DNA from: Chrysaora quinquecirrha
Taxonomy: Eukaryota > Cnidaria > Scyphozoa > Semaeostomeae > Pelagiidae
NCBI GenBank assembly: GCA_014526335.1
Contig: JACTAT010000016.1
Span: forward strand, 1,158,770 to 1,222,769
Length of the DNA stretch: 64,000 nt
Direction of reading: 5' to 3'
Part shown: one piece after another, positions 62,101-64,000 of the stretch
How positions within the stretch are numbered: position 1 is the stretch's first letter
How the letters are laid out: each line of letters starts with the position of its first letter
Program-made: the position numbers and the translations under genes
The notes under the pieces: model-generated
Told to the model about the DNA's origin: nothing
The model's database searches: none
What the model saw: only the letters and a program-made list of their open reading frames with translations

Positions 62101-63479
62101 CCAGTGACGCTAATGAGTTAAGAATGGCCTAGGTTTAGTGTTTTGCTGGCTGGTTAGAATAATGGATTTCCATGAGCAACAGACATCCGTATCTTACTAT
62201 TGCACACCTGAATATCTTGAGCTGTATTTGGGAAATTTCGAAATAACAGAACGACCGAAAAGTGCGTAAGTTATAAGTAGAGGCGGAAAGGCGAAGGGAG
62301 ATTAGGAGTAGTTTGACTGATTTCTGTAGCGGTAGCGGCTCTATTAGTGGAAAATGATAATTAGGCCGGGTTCACATAGTTGAAGTCGCAGTAAAGCAGA
62401 ACTCAGGTTTTAAGCGGTACTATAAAGGGTCTCATTTTTCACGCATGTTCTTGAAACAGAGCTAACAAGCTAGCGTTTAGCATAGCCTTATTCCGTCATC
62501 GAGGAACTGTTTAAGAGCCGATAAGCGTAGCCAACTGCTTTGCGAAAAAAAGGGCAATAGCCTATCAATCAGATACCTGGAAAGAGTGGGGCATTAGCTT
62601 CTATACATTAAAACATTTTTCTTTCGCATCTTAAGACAAGAAGATACTCTGAGGTATCATATAGGCTTGACATGTTCTAGTATTTGAAGAAGCTTCATCG
62701 TTAATAGCGACTGTGTTAAACATCTTTGCCGCAGAAAAATTTTGCGACAGACAGATTTATCATTTAATTAAGTTACGTGAAAACGCTAGGATTTATCGGC
62801 TTTCCCACCAATGGTACCTTGGCTTTACGGCAATACGTATGTGATAAATATCTGTGCCTAATACATAACATGCTCTTTTATTTGAAAAAGTGTTACTATG
62901 ATAGCTACTGCGATGAATATTTTTTGCCGTAAAAACGTTCATAACAGATAGCTTTGCCGTAAAAATGTTTTTCTAAACGAAGATATGCACCTAGCCTGAA
63001 CGCCAAGCTTTTTGGTTTTTGTTTCCCATCGCTGTGCAGGTTTTATTGCAGCCCCAAGTGAAGACATAAAATTTATCATCGCATCGGGCAAACAGCGGAG
63101 CGAAATTTTTACCACAACAATTCAGTCGAGGTATAGGCAAACGGAAGAACCAGGTCTTTGTCTCTTTACTTTGCCTGTACCCTATGTAACATTCCTGTAG
63201 CTTTCAGGGTTGCTGACCGACTCACGTTGAAAAGTGTTTAAAAGAGTGGTCCTTAATTAGAGAGGGTTGTATGTTGCTCTTCCTAAGTAAACGGGGGGGG
63301 GGTGCTTAAAAGAGGAAGGGCAATAGATAGCGAATTTATTGTAATTAAAAGCAAATAAAGCTTACCTGTTATTTTGTTGCAACGATTCTTTGCCATTCTT
63401 TACACGCAGGAAGACTGAATCGTTTTCTACAGCAAGAAGAGAGACAAATCATTACAAATGGTTTCAGTTATTTGAATGA
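25783..63479 (+). CDS. SRCIN1/sickle-tail-like AIP3-domain scaffold (gene 2)
   Basis: Coding exons: 26522-26642 (or 25783-25882), 33266-33525, 34345-34606, 36480-36782, 44578-44773, 46691-47191, 48068-48617, 50338-50694, 51619-51712, 52576-52706, 53169-53244, 53854-53937, 54089-54137, 55354-55410, 56147-56173, 60322-61129, 63040-63130, 63410-63479. Phases agree throughout apart from one frame change in 48068-48617. About 1,345 residues. The N-terminal AIP3 domain begins at 44578 (SSLDTLKALFV, YIKDKEADLFYELEDIRD). The helical C-terminal AIP3 region runs from 50338 to 54137 (FLKDEPGNLDNLFARC). This pairing is diagnostic of SRCIN1/p140Cap and KIAA1217/SKT. In vertebrates SRCIN1 restrains Src signalling and organises actin and adhesion sites; that role here is inference. 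The Gln-rich and Ser-rich linkers look disordered. The last three exons are less certain. Confidence 0.82.
26522..26642 (+). CDS. Gene 2 alternative first exon b
   Basis: ATG with A at -3, encoding MNVFRRNKSGTSSMRTSRK and more, ending in phase 1 at a GTGAGT donor that joins in frame to 33266. There is no acceptor before it, so it reads as a separate first exon rather than a second exon. Confidence 0.5.
27285..27440. repeat. Foldback repeat
   Basis: CGAGGGGCAATTCACTCC at the left pairs with GAGTGAAATGCCCCTCG at the right; GGAATCTC motifs repeat inside. A half copy lies at 25060-25150. Confidence 0.65.
27828..28093 (+). repeat. ATC trinucleotide microsatellite
   Basis: Long run of CATCAT with some CGTCGT and TTATCA interruptions. 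Poly-Ser, poly-Asp and poly-Met open frames on both strands are artefacts of the repeat. Confidence 0.95.
28680..28942. mobile_element. TACAC-end MITE, short family, copy 1
   Basis: Ends TACACTCTTTTTTTTAATAA and TTGCTTATTAAAAAAAAAATGTA. Inverted inner motifs AATAAGCAACCAGG and CAAGTTGCTTATT. An inverted copy lies at 45151-45401. About 263 bp, non-coding. Confidence 0.7.
29190..29345. mobile_element. Dispersed element related to 55102-55265 and 57032-57176
   Basis: Shares GGAACA..AAATAACCAAG, TTTTACGTCAGACTTAGCC, ATCTATCTTGG and CCTTGGCTACG with the other two copies. The left end is degraded here. Confidence 0.6.
29735..29822 (+). repeat. Short minisatellite (CAGGTCGAGGCT unit)
   Basis: Four to five imperfect tandem units of about 20 bp starting CAGGTCGAGGCT. 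Confidence 0.8.
29894..29973. repeat. Hairpin-forming inverted repeat
   Basis: CTGGTTGCGACTCC (29918) pairs perfectly with GGAGTCGCAACCAG (29941) across a 9-base loop; outer GCCTGCGC/GCGCAGGC extends the stem. Confidence 0.8.
31997..32267. mobile_element. MITE with 10-bp target duplication, host copy D
   Basis: Left end AGACTCTTACCAGAGTAGTG; right end, after removing the nested copy, is GAGCAATAACTAATACTAAGGTATAAGTCT split around the insertion. Flanked by ACCCGTTGGT (31986-31995) and ACCCGGTGGT (32268-32277), a 10-bp duplication with one mismatch. Copy A sits inside its right end. Confidence 0.8.
32127..32251. mobile_element. MITE with 10-bp target duplication, nested copy A
   Basis: Ends AGACTTATTACACGAGTC and GACTCGTGTTATAAGTCT. 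Flanked by ACTAAGGTAT (32116-32125) and ACTCAGGTAT (32252-32261). 125 bp, inserted into copy D. Interior ...TTAGCGATAA... is shared with the other copies. Confidence 0.85.
33266..33525 (+). CDS. Gene 2 exon 2
   Basis: Acceptor GATTACTTAG, donor GTACAG, phases 1 and 0. Encodes a charged segment with KGRRPRRHTTGGSQ and LNRKELISMLKDRYGNDM, residues about 41-127, partly helical. No named domain recognised. Confidence 0.75.
34345..34606 (+). CDS. Gene 2 exon 3
   Basis: Acceptor TTTTCGACAG, donor GTAATG, phases 0 and 1. Ser/Thr/Gln-rich, disordered-looking (RRGSTSSQEGSQTSQES), residues about 128-214. Confidence 0.75.
34672..34865 (+). repeat. Retroposon-like 3' end with AAC tail
   Basis: Contains CTTCGGAAGGGACGTTAAAA followed by GGAGTCCCGTG, which can pair as GGGAC/GTCCC, and ends in an (AAC)n run at 34832-34865. 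A 3' hairpin plus simple-repeat tail is typical of SINE/LINE 3' ends. Family not identified. Confidence 0.55.
35166..35301. mobile_element. MITE with 10-bp target duplication, copy G
   Basis: Left end AGACATATTACATGAGTCG then GTTATCGCT as in the other copies; right end GGGAAGCAAATCT is degraded. Flanks GGGCTTAGAG and AGGCTTAGTG keep 8 of 10 matching bases in the same register. Confidence 0.6.
36480..36782 (+). CDS. Gene 2 exon 4, Gln-rich
   Basis: Acceptor TTTTCACATTCCAG, donor GTAAGT, phases 1 and 1. Encodes SSVLSGYSSSSEMHHMAPQ, VTTQRRVVTQ and two Gln tracts encoded by pure CAA runs (36646-36660, 36733-36758), so repeat length may vary. The upstream open frame is intronic. Confidence 0.8.
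37037..37389 (+). mobile_element. TACAC-end MITE, long family, copy 1
   Basis: Starts TACACTCTTTTTTTATAAGAA and ends TAAAAAAAAGTGT. Interior motif GAGGCTGGCTGATCTTAAGTT is shared with 54153-54514 (same strand) and 51038-51393 (inverted). About 353 bp, non-coding. Confidence 0.8.
37856..38085 (-). repeat. Gypsy LTR (3' in element sense)
   Basis: 230 bp, reads TGTCACGAAG...GACCATTACA on the plus strand, identical to 42945-43174. Confidence 0.93.
38086..38097 (-). other. Polypurine tract of the Gypsy element
   Basis: Read on the minus strand, GGAGGGGGGGAG abuts the LTR, where plus-strand DNA synthesis is primed. Confidence 0.75.
38256..39521 (-). pseudogene. Gypsy integrase
   Basis: Begins inside the zinc-binding region (FCKTCDSCARNK), then DDE core residues in GMDIVGPL, LTDQGSNFES and LCERFNGTL. 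The C-terminal part has the GPFEIV and LKTVHFNRLKRY motifs of the Gypsy GPY/F-type domain, followed by an acidic then Arg-rich tail ending near 38256. It is joined to the upstream reverse transcriptase frame only by a one-base change near 39495, at a short A run. Confidence 0.92.
39398..40690 (-). pseudogene. Gypsy reverse transcriptase (C-terminal half) and RNase H
   Basis: Contains the catalytic YLDDVLVF, GYELSSEGL, FLGMIGYYRRFI connection motifs and RNase H motifs YTDASDVGVGAVL, TEKEAFAVVW and DHRALQW. All catalytic acidic residues of RNase H that I can identify are present. The frame from the upstream half is lost by one base near 40685. Confidence 0.92.
40657..42537 (-). pseudogene. Gypsy gag C-terminus, protease, reverse transcriptase N-terminal half
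   Basis: Three consecutive CCHC zinc knuckles (CYVCGKLGHIAKNC, CFHCKRPGHLMKDC, CYRCGTQGHIARYC), then an aspartic protease with CVLDTGASVCV, then reverse transcriptase motifs WRFCVDFRKVN and LDLTSGYWQVP. Three knuckles is more than the usual one or two for Gypsy gag. Confidence 0.92.
42540..42874 (-). pseudogene. Gypsy gag N-terminus
   Basis: Starts at ATG 42874-42872 (MAHGQAAAGGE) about 70 bases after the LTR. It reads into a premature stop at 42668 because of a one-base loss in an A run near 42697; a second loss near 42555 is needed to reach the downstream frame. Confidence 0.8.
42920..42937 (-). other. Primer binding site of the Gypsy element
   Basis: The plus strand reads ATCTCGGTAGGACCTCCA, an 18-nt tRNA 3' end with terminal CCA, so the element strand carries its complement just inside the LTR. 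I cannot name the tRNA with confidence. Confidence 0.75.
42945..43174 (-). repeat. Gypsy LTR (5' in element sense)
   Basis: 230 bp with TG...CA ends, no difference from 37856-38085 seen by reading. Confidence 0.93.
43179..44240. other. Intronic stretch after the Gypsy element
   Basis: No exon recognised. The tract CAATTTCAATTTCAATTT near 44085-44115 is a short simple repeat, possibly a LINE 3' tail. Confidence 0.4.
44250..44525. repeat. Cluster of hairpins and a direct duplication
   Basis: AACCCATCC (44256) pairs with GGATGGGTT (44286). A segment TATTTCAGAAGAACAAACTT occurs at about 44292 and again at about 44342. GGGTACCAGAGCCTCAAAGC (44381) pairs with GGCTTTGAAACTCTGGCACC (44501). Immediately upstream of exon 44578. 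Confidence 0.7.
44578..44773 (+). CDS. Gene 2 exon 5: AIP3 N-terminal domain
   Basis: Acceptor TTTTTCTTGCAG, donor GTGAGC, phases 1 and 2. Encodes VIYLQFKDEIKRVNMP, ISSLDTLKALFVTSFPGKL and YIKDKEADLFYELEDIR. This is the conserved ubiquitin-like/AIP3 start shared by SRCIN1 and KIAA1217. Strongest family evidence in the gene. Confidence 0.92.
45151..45401. mobile_element. TACAC-end MITE, short family, inverted copy
   Basis: CTACACTTTTTCAATAAGCA, then CCAGCCCTCAAAGTTGCTTA, matching the reverse complement of 28680-28942. The right end (AAAATAAGAGTTTA) is degraded. Confidence 0.65.
45719..46123. mobile_element. TACACGC-end MITE, copy 1
   Basis: Starts TACACGCTTTTTTATACGGAA and ends TTCTTTATAAAAAAAAGCAT then GTA. 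Over 85 percent of the sequence looks shared with 54556-54952, including CCTACATGTAGAAGGCCCG. About 405 bp, non-coding. Confidence 0.8.
46691..47191 (+). CDS. Gene 2 exon 6
   Basis: Acceptor TTTTCTGCAG, donor GTAAGG, phases 2 and 2. Finishes the AIP3 N-terminal unit (RDVQPRSHIQLRER), then a long disordered, Tyr/Ser/Gln-rich linker (HTDMSAYDRKY, LLSPRLQKRQ) with basic and Pro-containing stretches (FAPLTEPPRLKSKKPSEKEK). Tyrosines there could be kinase sites, which is inference. Confidence 0.88.
47307..47822 (+). repeat. ATC/ATT microsatellite tract
   Basis: Half a kilobase of imperfect CATCAT and CATAAT units in the intron after exon 46691-47191. Open frames over it are artefacts. Confidence 0.95.
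48068..48617 (+). CDS. Gene 2 exon 7 with an internal frame change
   Basis: Acceptor TTGTTTTTAG, donor GTAAGG. Starts in phase 2 with PTVEEQLVDLTKLLHTALN, like the helix before the linker in SRCIN1 proteins. That frame runs into a stop near 48356, while the frame that continues to the donor (MDNLEALSEDNY..., KGRFYTPTALLAAKKRQ) is offset by one base. The switch lies about 48165-48190. I infer a single missing base, either an assembly error or a real null mutation. No plausible intron explains it. Confidence 0.8.
49267..49421. mobile_element. MITE with 10-bp target duplication, copy E
   Basis: Ends AGACTTATTACATTCGTCG and AAGTAATAAGTCT. Flanks GGGAACTGCC (49256-49265) and AGGAACTGCC (49422-49431) match in 9 of 10 bases. 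155 bp. Confidence 0.82.
49813..49952. mobile_element. MITE with 10-bp target duplication, copy B
   Basis: Ends AGACTTATTCCATGAGTCC and GGACTCGTGTAATAAGTCT. Flanks AATTTTTAAC and AATTTTAAAC match in 9 of 10. 140 bp; the interior includes TTAGCGATAACTAGGACTCG. Confidence 0.82.
50070..50121 (+). repeat. TTG microsatellite
   Basis: About 16 TTG units with one TCG interruption. In the intron before exon 50338. Confidence 0.9.
50338..50694 (+). CDS. Gene 2 exon 8: start of helical AIP3 region
   Basis: Acceptor TTTTTTCAG, donor GTTAGT, phases 1 and 1. A Ser/Thr/Pro linker with SPPPTPTRSKSS is followed by a helix SSAAALRSSVLTLRSQIDEL and FKSFLSQSLQDFNALAS, similar in pattern to the coiled coil of SRCIN1. 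Confidence 0.88.
51038..51393 (-). mobile_element. TACAC-end MITE, long family, copy 2 (inverted)
   Basis: Reverse-complement copy of 37037-37389 and 54153-54514; ends TACATTCTTTTTCTATAAG and TTATAAAAAAAAAGAGTGTA. Includes AACAAGCTGAGGCTGGCC. Confidence 0.8.
51619..51712 (+). CDS. Gene 2 exon 9
   Basis: Phases 1 and 2, donor GTATTG. Encodes FRVQEDYDAYLKRMQNVSGQ, part of the C-terminal helical domain. Confidence 0.88.
52040..52420 (+). mobile_element. 3' fragment of a non-LTR retrotransposon
   Basis: The frame at 52051-52275 encodes FHFSAAKVWNEIPVSIRTS and LTGFKQRLKTSFW, the conserved tail after the reverse transcriptase of CR1/jockey-like LINEs (pattern W-N-x-x-P, then F-K-x-x-L). It stops and is followed by an A-rich tail with GATTGATTGAATAAAATAAA. 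A 5'-truncated copy in a gene 2 intron. Confidence 0.75.
52576..52706 (+). CDS. Gene 2 exon 10
   Basis: Acceptor CTTGTTTTAG, donor GTAAGC, phases 2 and 1. Encodes RLEEDTERMRRGIVQRKQG and LNKLNRDLESLGKFLAELK, matching the SRCIN1/SKT helical core. Confidence 0.9.
53169..53244 (+). CDS. Gene 2 exon 11
   Basis: Acceptor GTGATTTCAG, phases 1 and 2. Encodes RFSGLHDMLKIVMAGELEI, equivalent to the FPGLQ...VVLRVE stretch of vertebrate relatives. The donor GTTCGA is weak. Confidence 0.87.
53258..53530 (+). repeat. Dispersed repeat, copy 2
   Basis: Matches 9998-10260: shared CTGAAATTCTCTTTCACTGC, ACACTAAAATTTCCAGCT and CAGTGATTCA. Starts 14 bases after exon 53169-53244. Confidence 0.65.
53854..53937 (+). 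CDS. Gene 2 exon 12
   Basis: Acceptor TTTATTGTAG, donor GTAAAC, phases 2 and 2. FLKDEPGNLDNLFARCKHLS corresponds closely to the FLKEEP...L...LLKRC motif of SRCIN1/SKT. Highly diagnostic. Confidence 0.92.
54089..54137 (+). CDS. Gene 2 exon 13
   Basis: 49-nt exon, acceptor CATTTCCAG, donor GTAAGT, phases 2 and 0. Encodes LASAQQLANSESEHQD, the end of the helical domain. Confidence 0.82.
54153..54514 (+). mobile_element. TACAC-end MITE, long family, copy 3
   Basis: Best-preserved copy: starts TACACTCTTTTTTTTATAAG, ends ATAAAAAAGAGAGTGTA. TA at both ends fits a TA target. 362 bp, 15 bases after exon 54089-54137. Confidence 0.82.
54556..54952. mobile_element. TACACGC-end MITE, copy 2
   Basis: Starts TACACGCTTTCTTTGGTAAGG, ends TTTATAAAAAAAAGCGTGTA. 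Close relative of 45719-46123 in the same orientation. Lies 41 bases after another TACAC-end element. Confidence 0.8.
55102..55265. mobile_element. CAGTGGCG-end element, copy 1
   Basis: Left end CAGTGGCGCAGCCAG, right end CTTGGCTACGCCAATG; internal GACTTAGCTTACATAATAAACC. Related to 57032-57176 and to 29190-29345. hAT-like ends, but no clear duplication. Confidence 0.65.
55354..55410 (+). CDS. Gene 2 exon 14
   Basis: 57-nt phase-0 exon with acceptor TTTTATTTTATAG and strong donor GTAAGT. Encodes INQNRVHINANSSENGSAE. Confidence 0.75.
55634..56020 (+). repeat. Two tandem units of a dispersed repeat
   Basis: Unit 1 starts GGTGAAGGTGAAAGTGAAATG (55634) and unit 2 GGTGAAGGTGAAATGG (about 55856). 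Both carry ACTAATCGAGACCTCGACC, GGCTGTGACGC and CCGACTTCGCTGA. Related fragments at 11875-11945 and 13140-13210. Confidence 0.8.
56147..56173 (+). CDS. Gene 2 27-nt microexon, or alternative last exon
   Basis: Acceptor ATCTTTTGTAG, donor GTAAGA, phase 0 at both ends, encoding DVRHRVTRT. If the donor is skipped the frame continues to a TGA near 56212 (…KEHSGFL), so an alternative short C-terminus is possible; AATAAA occurs near 56692. Confidence 0.6.
56458..56593. mobile_element. MITE with 10-bp target duplication, copy C
   Basis: Ends AGACTTATTACCTGAGTCC and GACTCGGGTAATAAGTCT. Perfect 10-bp flanks AGGCATGGAT on both sides. 136 bp. This copy fixes the duplication length for the family. Confidence 0.88.
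56700..57029. repeat. Foldback repeat rich in GGGCGGTTATTCGGC
   Basis: Left arm ACCGTAATTGATGGAATTAG then GCGCCCGGGGCTCTTATTA pairs with the right arm CCCGGGGCTCTTATTCGGC ... GCGCTTACTCCGTCATTTAC. Inner GGGGGCGGTTA motifs are repeated in both orientations. Confidence 0.7.
57032..57176. mobile_element. CAGTGGCG-end element, copy 2
   Basis: Left end CAGTGGCGTAGGTAG, right end CCTTGGCTACTCTACTAG; internal ACATCATATGTAGGCTATAT. Related to 55102-55265. Confidence 0.65.
57309..57545. mobile_element. G-rich MITE with 21-bp inverted ends
   Basis: Ends ACTCTAAGGTGCCAAATAAA and, inverted, ACTCTTAGGTGCCAAATAAA (one mismatch). The interior consists of about four units of AATTAATAAACGGGGG and TCTAATAAGGTCTGGGGGTG, giving several G runs of five or more that could form G-quadruplexes. 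Confidence 0.8.
57546..60246. other. Intronic or intergenic stretch before the acidic exon
   Basis: Overlapping short frames at 57853-58106 follow a possible acceptor at 57830 but stop in the phase required by gene 2. A degraded MITE of the 10-bp-duplication family may lie at 58166-58304 (CTTACTACACG ... AAAAGTCT), without matching flanks. No other gene seen. Confidence 0.45.
60322..61129 (+). CDS. Gene 2 acidic, Ser-rich exon (less certain assignment)
   Basis: A continuous 269-codon frame ending at a good GTAAGG donor in phase 1. Two acceptors are close: the first AG (60311) would enter in phase 2, while the second, GAACGAACAG (60321), enters in phase 0 and fits the preceding exons. Acidic, disordered, with SSIDFDDSLDLIS, DEDGFLHDGELEMDEFIPG and DSGYSS. 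The last has the DSGxxS form of a beta-TrCP degron (inference). It could instead belong to a separate gene whose first exon starts at ATG 60247. Confidence 0.65.
61130..63039 (+). other. Intron after the acidic exon
   Basis: 1.9 kb. GGGGTTCGAGTCC near 61420 resembles a tRNA box B, but no D-arm partner folds with it. No exon or structured repeat otherwise. Confidence 0.45.
63040..63130 (+). CDS. Gene 2 penultimate exon candidate
   Basis: Acceptor TCGCTGTGCAG, donor GTATAG, phases 1 and 2, in frame with 61129. Encodes FIAAPSEDIKFIIASGKQRS and EIFTTTIQS. No named domain. Confidence 0.6.
63410..63479 (+). CDS. Gene 2 last exon candidate
   Basis: Acceptor TTTACACGCAG, entered in phase 2 from 63130; encodes KTESFSTARRETNHYKWFQ then LFE and a TGA at 63477-63479. 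No polyadenylation signal seen before 64000. An internal weak GT at 63461 could allow continuation to the AG that ends the window. Confidence 0.5.
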
Positions 63480-64000
63480 AGAAGAGAAGCAGTGTAACTG
63501 TGACTCTTTGCTTTTGCATGGTACATTAATCAGCAGCATTTATATCTTACGAGTTATCAATACTAGTTTTGATTGTTATACAGTACTTCAAATGACTATA
63601 TATTGAGAACGACCACAATGCTAATTCAAACTAACTTCCACAGCTTCAGATTTACAGTTGAACGTCCATTAACGACGTTGTCGACACACCTCTCTACAAC
63701 GGACATGTCCTGTGATTTATGAGCAACCATTTATTTACTATGTAAACTATACAAGTTCCAAGGTAATTCTTTCTAAAAAAACCTCACCCCAGCGGACACC
63801 TCTCTACGGACTCCACTGTATTCTGCATTCTCCAATAGTATCGTCCAGTCTCATTATAAAATACTGCAGATATCAACCACACAAGTTGTGCCAGTATTGT
63901 AGGAAGAAGGCTGAAACGTCTGGGTTCATATCCGCCCTTAGCTTTGTAATTGACCTGAAGATGTCTTTATTTAATTTATTCTATTTACTTAAATTTTCAG
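63480..64000. other. End of window
   Basis: No gene recognised. The final bases TTTACTTAAATTTTCAG read as a splice acceptor, so another exon may begin just beyond the window. Confidence 0.4.

Overview
The window is animal nuclear DNA: AT-rich, intron-rich (GT-AG introns of 0.1-7.8 kb), and full of retrotransposons, MITEs and microsatellites. The host proteins, a tandem zona-pellucida (ZP) protein and a SRCIN1/sickle-tail (AIP3-domain) protein, together with Copia and Gypsy elements typical of marine invertebrates, suggest a cnidarian, perhaps a coral or anemone. That assignment is inference; no species marker was found.

Layout. 1-1014: nothing recognisable. 1015-5595: a complete Copia element on + with identical 107-bp LTRs and a 5-bp target duplication, its reading frame broken many times. 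7379-22154: gene 1 on +, ten coding exons joining to an exact 896-codon frame. It encodes a signal peptide and three consecutive ZP modules separated by two furin-type sites, with no membrane anchor. Its sixth intron holds a 1.9-kb TTTAC pentanucleotide array, and other introns hold foldback and MITE elements, including a hAT-type element with a perfect 8-bp duplication. 22155-25782: no gene seen.

25783 to about 63479: gene 2 on +, about 18 coding exons with two candidate first exons. It encodes an AIP3/Bud6-type scaffold related to SRCIN1 (p140Cap) and KIAA1217/SKT. The fourth intron (numbered from the shared exons) carries a complete antisense Gypsy element at 37856-43174 with identical 230-bp LTRs. 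Introns hold several MITE families, among them one flanked by 10-bp target duplications in at least six copies, two of them nested, and three families that share TACAC-type termini. The last three exons (60322-63479) encode an acidic, Ser-rich tail and are assigned to gene 2 with less certainty.

The two host genes are unrelated in function: one product is secreted and would build extracellular matrix, the other is a cytoskeletal/adhesion scaffold. Both retroelements, and one exon of gene 2, carry single-base frame changes, mostly at homopolymers, so consensus errors in the assembly should be considered. The strongest biological novelty candidates are the three-ZP precursor and the MITE family with 10-bp duplications.
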